A DNA stretch of 19,440 nt from Anaerolineales bacterium UBA3940 (GCA_002385675.1 DGDY01000292.1:1-19440), one strand, 5' to 3'; shown: positions 1 through 7,967, counted from the first letter of the stretch. Numbers and translations are program-made. The notes: generated from the letters alone by a model not told the origin.

Positions 1-345
1 GCCCGGCTCGCGCCCCGGCTCACCATCGCCCCCGAGCAGCTCCAGCCCCCGGCCCGGTCTGCCGGGCAGCAGCTCGTCCTCGCGTCCCGGCAGCAGCTTG
101 CCGGGCAGCACCGGCAGGCCCCTGGGCGGAAGCTCGCCTTCACGCCCCGGCAGCAGCGGGGCACCTCCACGACCGAGCAGCGGCCTGCCCGGCTCGCGCC
201 CCGGCTCACCGTCGCCCACAAGCAGCCCCACCTCCCGGCCCGGTCTGCCGGGCAGCAGTTCGACCTCCAGCACCGGCTTGCCGGGCGGTATCGGCAGCGG
301 GTCGTCGGGCGGAAGCTCGCCCTCGCGCCCCGGTAGCGGGCCAAC
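1..345 (+). repeat. Imperfect tandem duplication (about 186 bp) coding Pro-Gly-Ser repeats of FtsK
   Basis: The 24 bases at 1-24 recur at 187-210 (offset 186), and the block containing GGGCGGAAGCTCGCC at 124 recurs at 307 (offset 183). This is a roughly 61-62-codon in-frame duplication with a one-codon length difference. It encodes PGSRPGSPSP..., RPGLPGSS... and GGSSPSRPGS units. Shorter PGS/RPG words recur within each copy, so the block probably grew by slippage and continues upstream of the window. Confidence 0.8.
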
Positions 346-3300
346 TACCCGCACGGGTGGCCCACCGCCGCAGCAGAGGCCAACATCCCCACCACGACCG
401 GGTGGGAGTGCGACATCGGCGGGCGCGGGCGCAGTCTCCACAAGCCGTAGCACCACGCGCAGCACCACGACAAAGAGGAGCGGGCAGCGCCAGGCAGGCG
501 ATTTCTTCCTGTCACGCGAGGCACGGCTGGACATCGCCGGCGTCGCGATGATCATCTTCGCGCTGATCTCGTTCCTGAGCTTCATCTCCGAGCAGCCGGG
601 CGTGATCACGCGCGCGCTGCTGCGCGGCCTGTACCAGGTCTTCGGCTGGGGCGCGTTTATCGTCGTGTTTGCCATCGCCGCCGCCGGTATCTACCTGATC
701 TGGCGGCACTTCGGCAACCGGCCCGTCATTGAGCCAATACGATTGGCCGGCGCGCTCATCAGCTTTGTCGCCCTGCTAACGCTGATGCACGCGGGCGTCG
801 TCGCCGCCGAGCCTATCGGCCAGGTGTGGGTCAACCCGGCGCTGGCTGACCCGAACGCGCCGGACTATGTGCCCGGACGGGTCTGGGAAGAAGCCATCGC
901 CTGCCCGGTGCGCCCGCAGGAGCTGGTCGATCAGGGCTGGGTTGTGCAGACGGGCTTCCTGAACAGCTATGACATCGCTCGCTGCGGGCACGGCGGTGGC
1001 TACATCGGCGCGTTCATCCAGGTAACGCTGGCGCGGTATATCGGCGGCGCGGCGGTCTTCCTGATCGGGCTCGTGGTGCTGTTCGCGGGCGTGCTGATGA
1101 TGACGCGCAAGACGCTCAAGGACGTGCTCGACTACATCATGGTTGGCTACAGCCGTGTCAACGAGCGGGTGCAGGAGCGGCGGGCCGAGCGCGCGCTGCG
1201 ACAGGCCGAGTTGATGGAGGAGGAAGAGGCGTACGAGGAAGAGGAGCCTGCGCCTGCGCCCTCACGCGCCAGGCTGCCCGGCGAGTCCGCGTGTCCTGCT
1301 CCCACACCCGCGCCTGCAGGCCGCCCCTCCATCGTGACCGGGCTTGGCCCGGGCGGTACGCGAACGTCCTCCGACGAGGAAGCGGCTACCGCTGCGCCCA
1401 GGCCATCCACGGCAGCTGCACCTGAACGCCCGGGGGCGCCACCTGTCGCCAGGCCAGCCCCGCCCGTTCCGCGGCCTACTCCAGCCGCCGCAGCAGCAAC
1501 GGAGCGCGAGGAGCCGGATGAGGCAGAGGAAGTGGATGCGGCTGCCGCCGCTCCAAGCCCGCCTCGCGCGCCCTTGCCCCGTCCAGCAGCGAGCACCTCG
1601 CAGCCGCCGCTGGCACGACCCGGCGCAGACGTTCCCGGCGTGAGGCAGACACCGCAGAAGCGCACGCTGCCCACAGCCGCAGGGTCGCCGGGTGGACCAG
1701 CCGCCCCGGCTGGGCGCCCGCCTCAGCGTGAGCCTGGCCCGTCCACAGAGGGCGAGCGCACCTTCGTACAGCGACCGGGCACTGAAGCGCCCGGCAGGCC
1801 CGCAGCCATGGCTGCTCCGGGTCCGCCCCGTCCTGCCGCAAGCCCGGAGCGCGAGCAGCCCCGGCAGGATGAGGGACGTCCTGCCCCGCCACGGCCCGGT
1901 GCGCCTGCCCCGCCGGAGCGCAGGCCGCCCGCGTGGGCTGGCCCCGGTCGGCAGGACGCCCTGACGAAGCCCACCGGCAACAGGCCGGAGCCTGACAGCG
2001 ACAGGGACGAGCAGAGCGCGTCGCGCCCGGCAGCATCCGCTCCGGCATCTCCGGCATCGGAAGCCGGGCCACTCCGACCGGGTGCGAACCGGCCCGCAGC
2101 GCCGCCGCGTCCCGGCGCACCGGCTGCCCCCGGCACGCCCGGTCTCCGCACAGTGGTCGGCGGGACGAGCCGGCCTGCGCCCAAACCGGCCAGCCCGACC
2201 CGCCCGCCTGAGCGCCCGGCGGCGGACGACGAGGACGAGGACGTGCTGTTTGACGACCTCAGCCCGGCGGATGAGCTTGAAAACGCCATCGAGATCGATG
2301 AGGATGAGGAGAGCCGCCCGAGCACGAGCGCCGGGCCGGGGCTGCGCGCCAGCCCGCCCCCGGTCCCACGCCCCGGCACGGGCCCCGGTCTGACACGCCC
2401 TGGATCACCGTCAGGCGGCGTTCAGCGCCCGGGTGGAGACAACAGCCCAAAAGTTAACCCCGGTAGCTCGGAGAAGTCAGGCAATCCGGGTAATCCGGGG
2501 AATCCAGTTCGTACAGCTAACCCGGGGCCTGCGCGCCCCACGGCAGGTGATGACAGCACTGGACGGCCTGACGCAGTGCTGACGGCGGCGGCAAAGCCGG
2601 AGAAGGTCGGCGGCGGCTCCTCCAAGCCCCGCCCCGTCTGGAAGCTGCCGCCGGTTGACCAGATGCTCGAAACCAAGTCGAAGCAGTCCATCACCGATGA
2701 GGAACTGCGCCAGCGCGCGGAGATCATCGAAACGACGCTCTCCAGCTTTGGCGCGCCCGCGCGCGTCGTCGAGGTGAATCACGGCCCGGTCATCACGCAG
2801 TATGGCGTCGAACCCGACTATGTGGACGGGCGGGCCGGTAAGCGCATCAAGGTAAAGGTCAGCAAGATCAGCTCGCTGGCCGACGATCTTGCGCTGGCGC
2901 TCTCTGCGCCGACCATCCGTATCGAGGCCCCTGTGCCCGGCAAGGGCTACATCGGCATCGAAGTGCCGAACCTGCAGCCGAGCATCGTCGGGCTGAAAGA
3001 CGTGATGGATACGCCGGAGTTCCGCAACATGAAGTCGCCGCTCAGGATGGCGCTGGGGCAGGATGTCTCCGGCAAGCCGGTCGTGGCCGACCTCACGTCG
3101 ATGCCGCACCTGCTCATTGCAGGCACGACGGGCTCGGGTAAGTCCGTCTGCGTGAACGGCATCATCGCGACGTTCCTGATGACGTGCACGCCCGACCAGC
3201 TCAAGATGATCATGGTCGACCCGAAGCGCGTCGAACTGACCAACTACAACGGCATCCCGCACCTGCTCTCGCCCGTCGTGACGGAGCTTGAGCGCATCGT

Positions 3301-4105
3301 CGGCGTGCTGAAGTGGGTCCAGCGCGAGATGGACGACCGCTACCGCAAGTTCGCCATGCAGGGCGCGCGCAACATCACCGACTACAACACGCGCGTCGAG
3401 CAGGGCAAGATCAAGGACGAGGATCCGCTGCCCTACATCGTCGTGATTGTGGACGAGCTTGCCGACCTCATGATGCTCGCGCCCGACGAAACGGAGCGCG
3501 TCATCACGCGGCTGGCACAGATGGCCCGTGCGACGGGCATCCACATCATCCTGAGCACGCAGCGCCCCAGCGTGGACGTTGTGACCGGGCTGATCAAGGC
3601 CAACTTCCCGGCGCGGATCGCCTTCGCCGTGGCCTCCGGCACCGACTCGCGCGTTATCCTCGACACACCGGGCGCGGAGAAACTGCTCGGGCGTGGCGAC
3701 ATGCTCTTCCAGCCGCCGGATACGCCCATGCCGATCCGCATGCAGGGCACGTACGTGTCCGATGAGGAGATCCAGCGCATCACGGACTTCTGGCGCGAGC
3801 AGGCGGAGAAGATGCCCGGCGGCGCGTCCTCGACGGGCACAGCGACCGGCACGGCGGTGCAGAAGGTGCTGTTCTCCAGCGACGAGGACAAGGATGACGA
3901 GGTAGACGAACTGTTCGACGAGGCGGTTGCGCTGGTGCGCGAGAAGGGCAAGGCGTCGATCTCGATGCTGCAACGCCATCTGCGCATCGGCTACACCCGC
4001 GCCGCCCGGCTCATCGAGGCGATGGAGGAGATGGACATCGTCAGCGAGCACGAGGGCGGTAGCCGCCAGCGCAACGTGCTGGAGAACGGTGACGAGGACG
4101 AGTAG
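2..4105 (+). CDS. ftsK: FtsK/SpoIIIE-type DNA translocase (5' partial)
   Basis: Hexameric membrane-anchored ATPase that pumps chromosomal DNA through the division septum. The frame is open to the window edge, so the true start lies upstream; the first in-frame start-like codon here is a TTG at 98 inside repetitive sequence, which I do not trust. In order: a Pro-Gly-Ser low-complexity segment (to about 480); four hydrophobic helices (about 536-586, 638-706, 737-805, 1037-1105); a Pro/Ala/Arg-rich linker of almost 500 residues (about 1205-2640); the motor with Walker A GTTGSGKS at 3122-3145 and Walker B IVVIVDELADL near 3434-3463; and a C-terminal gamma winged helix (about 3896-4102, containing GYTRAARLIEAMEE) that in this family reads polar DNA motifs and contacts Xer recombinase. 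The motor and gamma domain are intact, so it should be functional. The linker and N-terminal extension are long for the family. It is followed by two hairpins and convergent with the loader gene. Confidence 0.95.
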   Translation, partial: PGSRPGSPSPPSSSSPRPGLPGSSSSSRPGSSLPGSTGRPLGGSSPSRPGSSGAPPRPSSGLPGSRPGSPSPTSSPTSRPGLPGSSSTSSTGLPGGIGSGSSGGSSPSRPGSGPTTRTGGPPPQQRPTSPPRPGGSATSAGAGAVSTSRSTTRSTTTKRSGQRQAGDFFLSREARLDIAGVAMIIFALISFLSFISEQPGVITRALLRGLYQVFGWGAFIVVFAIAAAGIYLIWRHFGNRPVIEPIRLAGALISFVALLTLMHAGVVAAEPIGQVWVNPALADPNAPDYVPGRVWEEAIACPVRPQELVDQGWVVQTGFLNSYDIARCGHGGGYIGAFIQVTLARYIGGAAVFLIGLVVLFAGVLMMTRKTLKDVLDYIMVGYSRVNERVQERRAERALRQAELMEEEEAYEEEEPAPAPSRARLPGESACPAPTPAPAGRPSIVTGLGPGGTRTSSDEEAATAAPRPSTAAAPERPGAPPVARPAPPVPRPTPAAAAATEREEPDEAEEVDAAAAAPSPPRAPLPRPAASTSQPPLARPGADVPGVRQTPQKRTLPTAAGSPGGPAAPAGRPPQREPGPSTEGERTFVQRPGTEAPGRPAAMAAPGPPRPAASPEREQPRQDEGRPAPPRPGAPAPPERRPPAWAGPGRQDALTKPTGNRPEPDSDRDEQSASRPAASAPASPASEAGPLRPGANRPAAPPRPGAPAAPGTPGLRTVVGGTSRPAPKPASPTRPPERPAADDEDEDVLFDDLSPADELENAIEIDEDEESRPSTSAGPGLRASPPPVPRPGTGPGLTRPGSPSGGVQRPGGDNSPKVNPGSSEKSGNPGNPGNPVRTANPGPARPTAGDDSTGRPDAVLTAAAKPEKVGGGSSKPRPVWKLPPVDQMLETKSKQSITDEELRQRAEIIETTLSSFGAPARVVEVNHGPVITQYGVEPDYVDGRAGKRIKVKVSKISSLADDLALALSAPTIRIEAPVPGKGYIGIEVPNLQPSIVGLKDVMDTPEFRNMKSPLRMALGQDVSGKPVVADLTSMPHLLIAGTTGSGKSVCVNGIIATFLMTCTPDQLKMIMVDPKRVELTNYNGIPHLLSPVVTELERIVGVLKWVQREMDDRYRKFAMQGARNITDYNTRVEQGKIKDEDPLPYIVVIVDELADLMMLAPDETERVITRLAQMARATGIHIILSTQRPSVDVVTGLIKANFPARIAFAVASGTDSRVILDTPGAEKLLGRGDMLFQPPDTPMPIRMQGTYVSDEEIQRITDFWREQAEKMPGGASSTGTATGTAVQKVLFSSDEDKDDEVDELFDEAVALVREKGKASISMLQRHLRIGYTRAARLIEAMEEMDIVSEHEGGSRQRNVLENGDEDE

Positions 4106-4139
4106 CCCGTTCGTGGCTGTATCTTAGGTCAACAACGAC

Positions 4140-4169
4140 AGTAGGGGCCGGTCTGAGACCGGCCCTACT
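4140..4169. terminator. Hairpin after ftsK, framed by GTAGGGG...CCCTAC
   Basis: Left arm AGTAGGGGCCGGTCT (4140-4154) pairs with AGACCGGCCCTACT (4156-4169) with a single bulged G, giving a stem of about 12-13 bp closed by CTGAG. It starts 34 bp after the ftsK stop and has only a weak T run downstream. It could act as a terminator in both directions between convergent genes, or be a copy of an intergenic repeat; the GTAGGGGC word recurs near 13290. Confidence 0.6.
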
Positions 4170-4184
4170 ATTTCCCGTTTCTCC

Positions 4185-4218
4185 CGTGCAGTTGGCACAG
4201 CCAACTGCACGTTTATTA
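4185..4218. terminator. Perfect 12-bp hairpin with ACA triloop between convergent genes
   Basis: CGTGCAGTTGGC (4185-4196), loop ACA (4197-4199), GCCAACTGCACG (4200-4211), then TTTATTA. The stem is perfect and is followed by a short T-rich stretch on the plus strand, so it fits a terminator for ftsK. It lies 117 bp before the stop of the convergent loader gene. Confidence 0.6.
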
Positions 4219-4238
4219 TGATATCGTGTCACCTGATC

Positions 4239-4303
4239 GCACCCTTATAGGGGGCGATGGTCGGTCGCGGAGCGACCACTGGCAGAGGGGTAACCGCCCC
4301 TAC
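4239..4303. repeat. Palindromic intergenic repeat fragment
   Basis: Contains CCCT-TAT-AGGG followed by AGGGGGCGATGG (4249-4260), a perfect 6-bp hairpin GGTCGC-GGA-GCGACC (4263-4277), and CCGCCCCTAC on its right edge. The word AGGGGGCGAT(T)GG recurs at 13392-13404 and the GCGGAGCG core recurs near 13455, so this is probably a degenerate member of the same dispersed repeat family. No gene is seen here. Confidence 0.5.
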
Positions 4304-4327
4304 CATGCCGCATGCTCAAAAATGCCT

Positions 4328-5707
4328 CTACTCGTCGCCGTAGCCGTAGCTTGAATAATCGTCCTGATAGCCGCCATACCCGCCCGGCGAACGCGGCGGC
4401 GCAGTGCGCTCGCCGAGATAGGCCGGTGCCAGGATCGCGTAGATGCGGCTCATGCGCTTGTCGCGCATGCGCGTCACCAGCCGGGGGTCGAGTTCATCCA
4501 ACTTGTGCGAGGTCGTCATGACGGTGGGCAACTGCGCGTTGTAGCGGTAGTTGAAAAGCTGGTAGAGCTTCTCACGCGCCCAGGGTGTCGCGGACTCCGT
4601 GCCGATGTCGTCCAGCACGAGCAATTGGGCCGACTTGATCTCCGAGAAGCGCTTGTCATAGGAGGTGTGACTGTTCGGCGCGAAGGCCGCCCGCAGGTGG
4701 TCGAGCAGGTCGGGCACGGTAATGAACAGCGCCTCGCCGCCCTCGTTCACGAACGAATTGGCAATCGCTGCGGCGAGGTGCGTCTTGCCGCAGCCGTAAT
4801 CGCCGAGGAAGACCAGCCAGCCCTGGGGATGCTCGGCGTACTGCAGCGCCAGCTCATACGCACGCTGGAGGTTGGCTTGCTGCTCGCGTGGCAGGTCATA
4901 GCGCAGGTCGAAGTTGTCGAACGTCATGTGCGTGTACAGGCTCAGGCTGTTGAAGTCGCTCATCTCCGCCGACACCCCGCCCCGGCGATAGTCCGGCGCG
5001 AGGATGGGATACGTCTCGGCGATGTCCGGGTCGGACAGGCGCGAGCGCACGCGCAGTTCAAGCTCCTCAAGGCTGTAGTTGGTGGTGATGACGGTCGGCA
5101 GCTTGGCGTTGTAGCGGTAGTTCAGAAGCTGGTAGAGCTTCTCGGTGGCCCAGGGCGTCGGGCTTTCAATGCCGAGGTCGTCGAGTACGAGGAGGGGCAC
5201 GTCGCGCACCTCCTCGAACCGCTCGTTATAGCCCTCGTCCTCCTCGGAGCCAAAGCCCGTCCGCAGGTGGTCGAGCAGGTCCGGCGCGGTTACGAACAGC
5301 ACCTTATCGCCCCGCTCCAGCCGCTCGTTTGCGATGGCCGCGGCGAGGTGCGTCTTGCCGCAGCCGTAGCCGCCGGTGAAGATGAGCAGGCCCTCCGGGT
5401 TCTCGGCGAACTCCAGCGCGCGCTGGTACGCGCCACGCAGGTTGTCACGGTGCTTCTGCGGGAGCGTCATGCCGAGCCCTTCCGGGCGGAAGGTGTCAAA
5501 CGTCTTATCCGCCAGGTGCGCGAGCCCGCCGAGGCGGCGCAGGTACTCGATCCGCTCCCGGCGGACCTTCGCCTCGCGGCACTCGCAGTTAAAGACCTTC
5601 CCAAAGTACTCGTGGTCGTCGGGTACGTCGTAGCGAACGTAGCCGAGCCCGCCGCAAATGGGGCAGTCCGGGTCACCGTTTCCGTAGTGCTTGTCTGAGT
5701 AGCTCAT
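4328..5707 (-). CDS. DnaC/DnaI-like helicase loader with two fused AAA+ ATPase domains
   Basis: Predicted loader that places the DnaB hexamer on DNA. The 459-residue chain has an N-terminal CPIC...CEC zinc-binding site (C15, C18, C41, C43), as in DnaI-type loaders. Two full IstB/DnaC-like ATPase domains follow: Walker A GGYGCGKT (112-119) and GDYGCGKT (302-309), Walker B LLVLDD (172-177 and 362-367), and paired arginines after each core (R219/R223 and R409/R413). The two copies align at exactly 190 residues offset. Ordinary DnaC/DnaI proteins have one such domain and about 245-310 residues. The last 20 residues are rich in Gly, Tyr and Asp. The ATG at 5705-5707 starts 2 bp after the dnaD stop, so translation is probably coupled. 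Which domain hydrolyses ATP and how many chains load one DnaB ring is unknown. Confidence 0.9.
   Translation of the reverse strand: MSYSDKHYGNGDPDCPICGGLGYVRYDVPDDHEYFGKVFNCECREAKVRRERIEYLRRLGGLAHLADKTFDTFRPEGLGMTLPQKHRDNLRGAYQRALEFAENPEGLLIFTGGYGCGKTHLAAAIANERLERGDKVLFVTAPDLLDHLRTGFGSEEDEGYNERFEEVRDVPLLVLDDLGIESPTPWATEKLYQLLNYRYNAKLPTVITTNYSLEELELRVRSRLSDPDIAETYPILAPDYRRGGVSAEMSDFNSLSLYTHMTFDNFDLRYDLPREQQANLQRAYELALQYAEHPQGWLVFLGDYGCGKTHLAAAIANSFVNEGGEALFITVPDLLDHLRAAFAPNSHTSYDKRFSEIKSAQLLVLDDIGTESATPWAREKLYQLFNYRYNAQLPTVMTTSHKLDELDPRLVTRMRDKRMSRIYAILAPAYLGERTAPPRSPGGYGGYQDDYSSYGYGDE
4541..5368 (-). repeat. Internal duplication within the loader gene (570-bp offset)
   Basis: Several stretches are nearly or fully identical at an offset of exactly 570 bp: the 28 bases at 4771-4798 equal 5341-5368, those from 4691 equal those from 5261 for about 20 bases, and the segment from 4541 matches that from 5111 with few changes. 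These lie over Walker A, the LLDHLR segment and the LYQL-NYRYNA segment of the two ATPase domains. Confidence 0.85.
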
Positions 5708-5709
5708 CT

Positions 5710-6399
5710 CTAATACTCGATGTCGTCGCTATACGGACCGCTGATGAAGCGCCGGGGGTCGTTCTGCTGCATCTCGCCCCGGCCCTCCGCCTGCCAGCGC
5801 TTGAGGATGCCCTCGACGTATGACAGCTTGCGTGCGTTGCGCTCCACCGCAATGCGGATGGCCTCCTCGATCCACTCGCGGGAGTAGGTCTGCTCCAGGT
5901 CATGCAGGCTGTCGGCGATGAGTGGGGTCAGCGGGCCGATATTCTGCTCATAGAGGGTGTAGATGTTAGGCCGCTCGACAACGACATCCACCGGCGTGGT
6001 CCGGTCGAGGCGCGGCGTCCACTCGCCCTTCTCAATGCCCTCGACCGCCGCCTGCCCGCGCGGCGTGTTGATAAAGTACAGGTCCTCTTCCCACCTCTCC
6101 CCCTGCACATGCACGTAGAGCAGCGTCCCGCGCGCGACGGCCCGCTCCAGCCCATCCTGCAGCGCCTGGCGCCGGTCGTCCTCCCGCGGGCCAAGCCCGC
6201 TCATAAAGACCTGATCGGCGAGAATCTCGCTGCGACGCAGATAGGGGACCTGCCCCTCCTTCTGCTGCAAGCGCCACAGGCAGTAGAGCGTGACCTTCAA
6301 CTCGGCGAGCGTGTCGATGACCGGCAGCAGTTCACTGAAGAACGCCGCCGGGACACGGATCAGCCGCCCCTTCTGTGGGAAGCCGGTAAAGCCCTTCAT
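5710..6399 (-). CDS. dnaD: DnaD-domain primosomal protein
   Basis: 229-residue protein with a predicted winged-helix N-terminus (about 1-110) and a C-terminal DnaD-like domain (about 145-203), ending in YVEGILKRW, which matches the YxxxIxxxW signature of that domain. In Firmicutes, DnaD-type proteins remodel origin DNA and bridge the initiator or restart machinery to the helicase loader. Here it sits between dnaB and the loader gene, which supports a primosome role. The ATG at 6397-6399 is preceded by AAGAGGAG, a good ribosome binding site. The stop is 2 bp before the loader start. Residues 114-145 look like a linker. Confidence 0.85.
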   Translation of the reverse strand: MKGFTGFPQKGRLIRVPAAFFSELLPVIDTLAELKVTLYCLWRLQQKEGQVPYLRRSEILADQVFMSGLGPREDDRRQALQDGLERAVARGTLLYVHVQGERWEEDLYFINTPRGQAAVEGIEKGEWTPRLDRTTPVDVVVERPNIYTLYEQNIGPLTPLIADSLHDLEQTYSREWIEEAIRIAVERNARKLSYVEGILKRWQAEGRGEMQQNDPRRFISGPYSDDIEY

Positions 6400-6445
6400 G
6401 GCTCCTCTTGCGTGTCAGGCTCACGAGAGCGCTGTCAGCCGCGAG

Positions 6446-7807
6446 TTACAGCGCATCCAGATCGTAGCTCTTGTGAGCAGCGTCCCTGAACTGGGTAATC
6501 TCCGGGATAAAGACCAGGTTGATGGTATCGGTCGGGCCGTTGCGGTGCTTGGCAACGATAATCTCGGCCTTGTTGCCCTCCGGCGAGTCGGGATTGTAGT
6601 AGATATCGCGGTAAATAAACATCACGATATCCGAGTCCTGCTCAATGCTGCCCGATTCTCTCAAATCCGAGAGCATGGGCCGCTTGTCCGTGCGTTGTTC
6701 GACCGCGCGCGAGAGCTGCGCGGCGGCGACCACCGGCACGTTCAGTTCACGGGCAAGCTGCTTCAGCGAGCGCGAGATGAACGAAATCTCCTGCACGCGG
6801 TTCTCGCTGCGGTATGGCGTGGACATAAGCTGCAGGTAGTCGATCACGATGAGGTCGAGCCCATATTCCAGGTAGAGCCGCCGCGCCTTCGTGCGCAGCT
6901 CCTGCGTGCTGAGCGCGGGTGTATCGTCTAGGTAGATCGGCAGCTCGGCGATGGCCTGAGTCGCCGCGACGAACTGCGCCCAGTCGCGCTCGTCGAGCTT
7001 GCCCTCACGCAGCTTGTGCGAGGGGATGTGCGTGTCCTGGCTGATGAAGCGCTGCACAAGCTGCTCGTTGCTCATCTCCAGGCTGAACAGCGCCACCCGC
7101 TGCCGGTTGCGGGCTGCGTTCAGTACGACCGTGTTCAGCCAGCTTGTCTTGCCCATGCCGGGCCGCGCCGCGATGATGATCAGGTCCGACTTCTGCAGGC
7201 CGCCGAGCAGCCGGTCGAGGTCCACGAAGCCGGTCGGCACGCCCATCACCCCTTCCTGGTGGCGCGCCATCAGGCTGACGTGGTCGAAGTAGGTGGAGAC
7301 AACTTCCTTGATGGGCACGAGGTCGCGCGTGAGCCGCCGCTCGGTCACGTCGAACACGGCCTGCTCCGCCCGGCCAATCACCTCATCGATGTCGGTTTCC
7401 TCGGAGTGGGCGATGCGGGCGATCGTACTCGCGGCGTCGAGCAGGCGGCGGCGGATCGCCATCCGCTCGACGATGCGCCCGTAGCCCTCCGCATTGAGCG
7501 CCGAGGGCGTTTTGTTGATCAGGCTGAGAATGTACGCCGCCCCGCCGATGTCCGCCAGCCGACCCGCCGTCTCCAGCTCGTTGACGAGCGTCAGGTAGTC
7601 GATCGGGTCGCGGCGCTCGTGCAGGCTGAGGATCGCCTCCCAGATCCACTGGTGGCGCACGATAAAGAAGTCCTCCGGGCGCAGGAACGAGATGACCTCG
7701 TACAGCGCCTCCGGGTTGATGAGAACCGACCCGAGAACAGCCTCCTCCGCCTCAACGCTGTGCGGGGCTAGATGGTCGGTGTGATAATCGGCGGTTGATT
7801 GAGCCAT
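6446..7807 (-). CDS. dnaB: Replicative DNA helicase DnaB
   Basis: Hexameric 5'-3' helicase that unwinds the fork ahead of the polymerase. Complete chain of 453 residues: the N-terminal DnaB domain (about 15-115, LAPHSVEAEEAVLGS...) and the RecA-like motor with Walker A ARPGMGKT (about 214-221), Walker B LIVIDYLQLM (about 319-328) and the LRESGSIEQDSD motif. Length is typical and no intein is present. I place the start at ATG 7805-7807 (MAQST); an in-frame GTG at 7814-7816 would add three residues, and neither has a convincing ribosome binding site. It lies 46 bp upstream of dnaD on the same strand and is the first gene of the dnaB-dnaD-loader cluster. The stretch to the upstream DUF151 gene (160 bp) holds two hairpins. 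Confidence 0.95.
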   Translation of the reverse strand: MAQSTADYHTDHLAPHSVEAEEAVLGSVLINPEALYEVISFLRPEDFFIVRHQWIWEAILSLHERRDPIDYLTLVNELETAGRLADIGGAAYILSLINKTPSALNAEGYGRIVERMAIRRRLLDAASTIARIAHSEETDIDEVIGRAEQAVFDVTERRLTRDLVPIKEVVSTYFDHVSLMARHQEGVMGVPTGFVDLDRLLGGLQKSDLIIIAARPGMGKTSWLNTVVLNAARNRQRVALFSLEMSNEQLVQRFISQDTHIPSHKLREGKLDERDWAQFVAATQAIAELPIYLDDTPALSTQELRTKARRLYLEYGLDLIVIDYLQLMSTPYRSENRVQEISFISRSLKQLARELNVPVVAAAQLSRAVEQRTDKRPMLSDLRESGSIEQDSDIVMFIYRDIYYNPDSPEGNKAEIIVAKHRNGPTDTINLVFIPEITQFRDAAHKSYDLDAL

Positions 7808-7849
7808 AAAGCGCACTTAATTCATGAACAACTGGGCTGGATGGGAATA

Positions 7850-7868
7850 GCGGGGCAGAACGCCCCGC
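7850..7868 (-). terminator. GC hairpin between DUF151 gene and dnaB
   Basis: GCGGGGC (7850-7856), loop AGAAC, GCCCCGC (7862-7868). Perfect 7-bp GC stem without a T run. It could attenuate transcription from the DUF151 gene into dnaB; rho-independent termination is uncertain. Confidence 0.4.
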
Positions 7869-7908
7869 CGGACTGCGACGCACTACTGCGCTATGAGGTT
7901 GCCAGGTG

Positions 7909-7925
7909 GCGCGCCTGCGGCGCGC
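7909..7925 (-). terminator. 7-bp GC hairpin with TGC triloop after DUF151 gene
   Basis: GCGCGCC (7909-7915), TGC, GGCGCGC (7919-7925), 43 bp after the stop of the DUF151 gene. There is no T run. It belongs with the other triloop palindromes of the window. Confidence 0.4.
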
Positions 7926-7967
7926 ATTGAGCCTAGAAGCAATGATAACGACGAATCGCGCCAAGGG

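Noticed and set aside
98..100. TTG as the ftsK start codon
   Set aside because: The frame is open to the window edge with the same repeat sequence, and there is no ribosome binding site before it.
2477..4051. 524-codon open frame antisense to ftsK
   Set aside because: High-GC shadow of the ftsK motor: the product is His/Arg/Asp-rich with no recognisable fold, while the plus-strand frame has full motor motifs.
4505..5698. 397-codon plus-strand open frame over the loader gene
   Set aside because: Composition mirrors the opposite strand, and its internal repeats reflect the duplicated ATPase domains on the minus strand.
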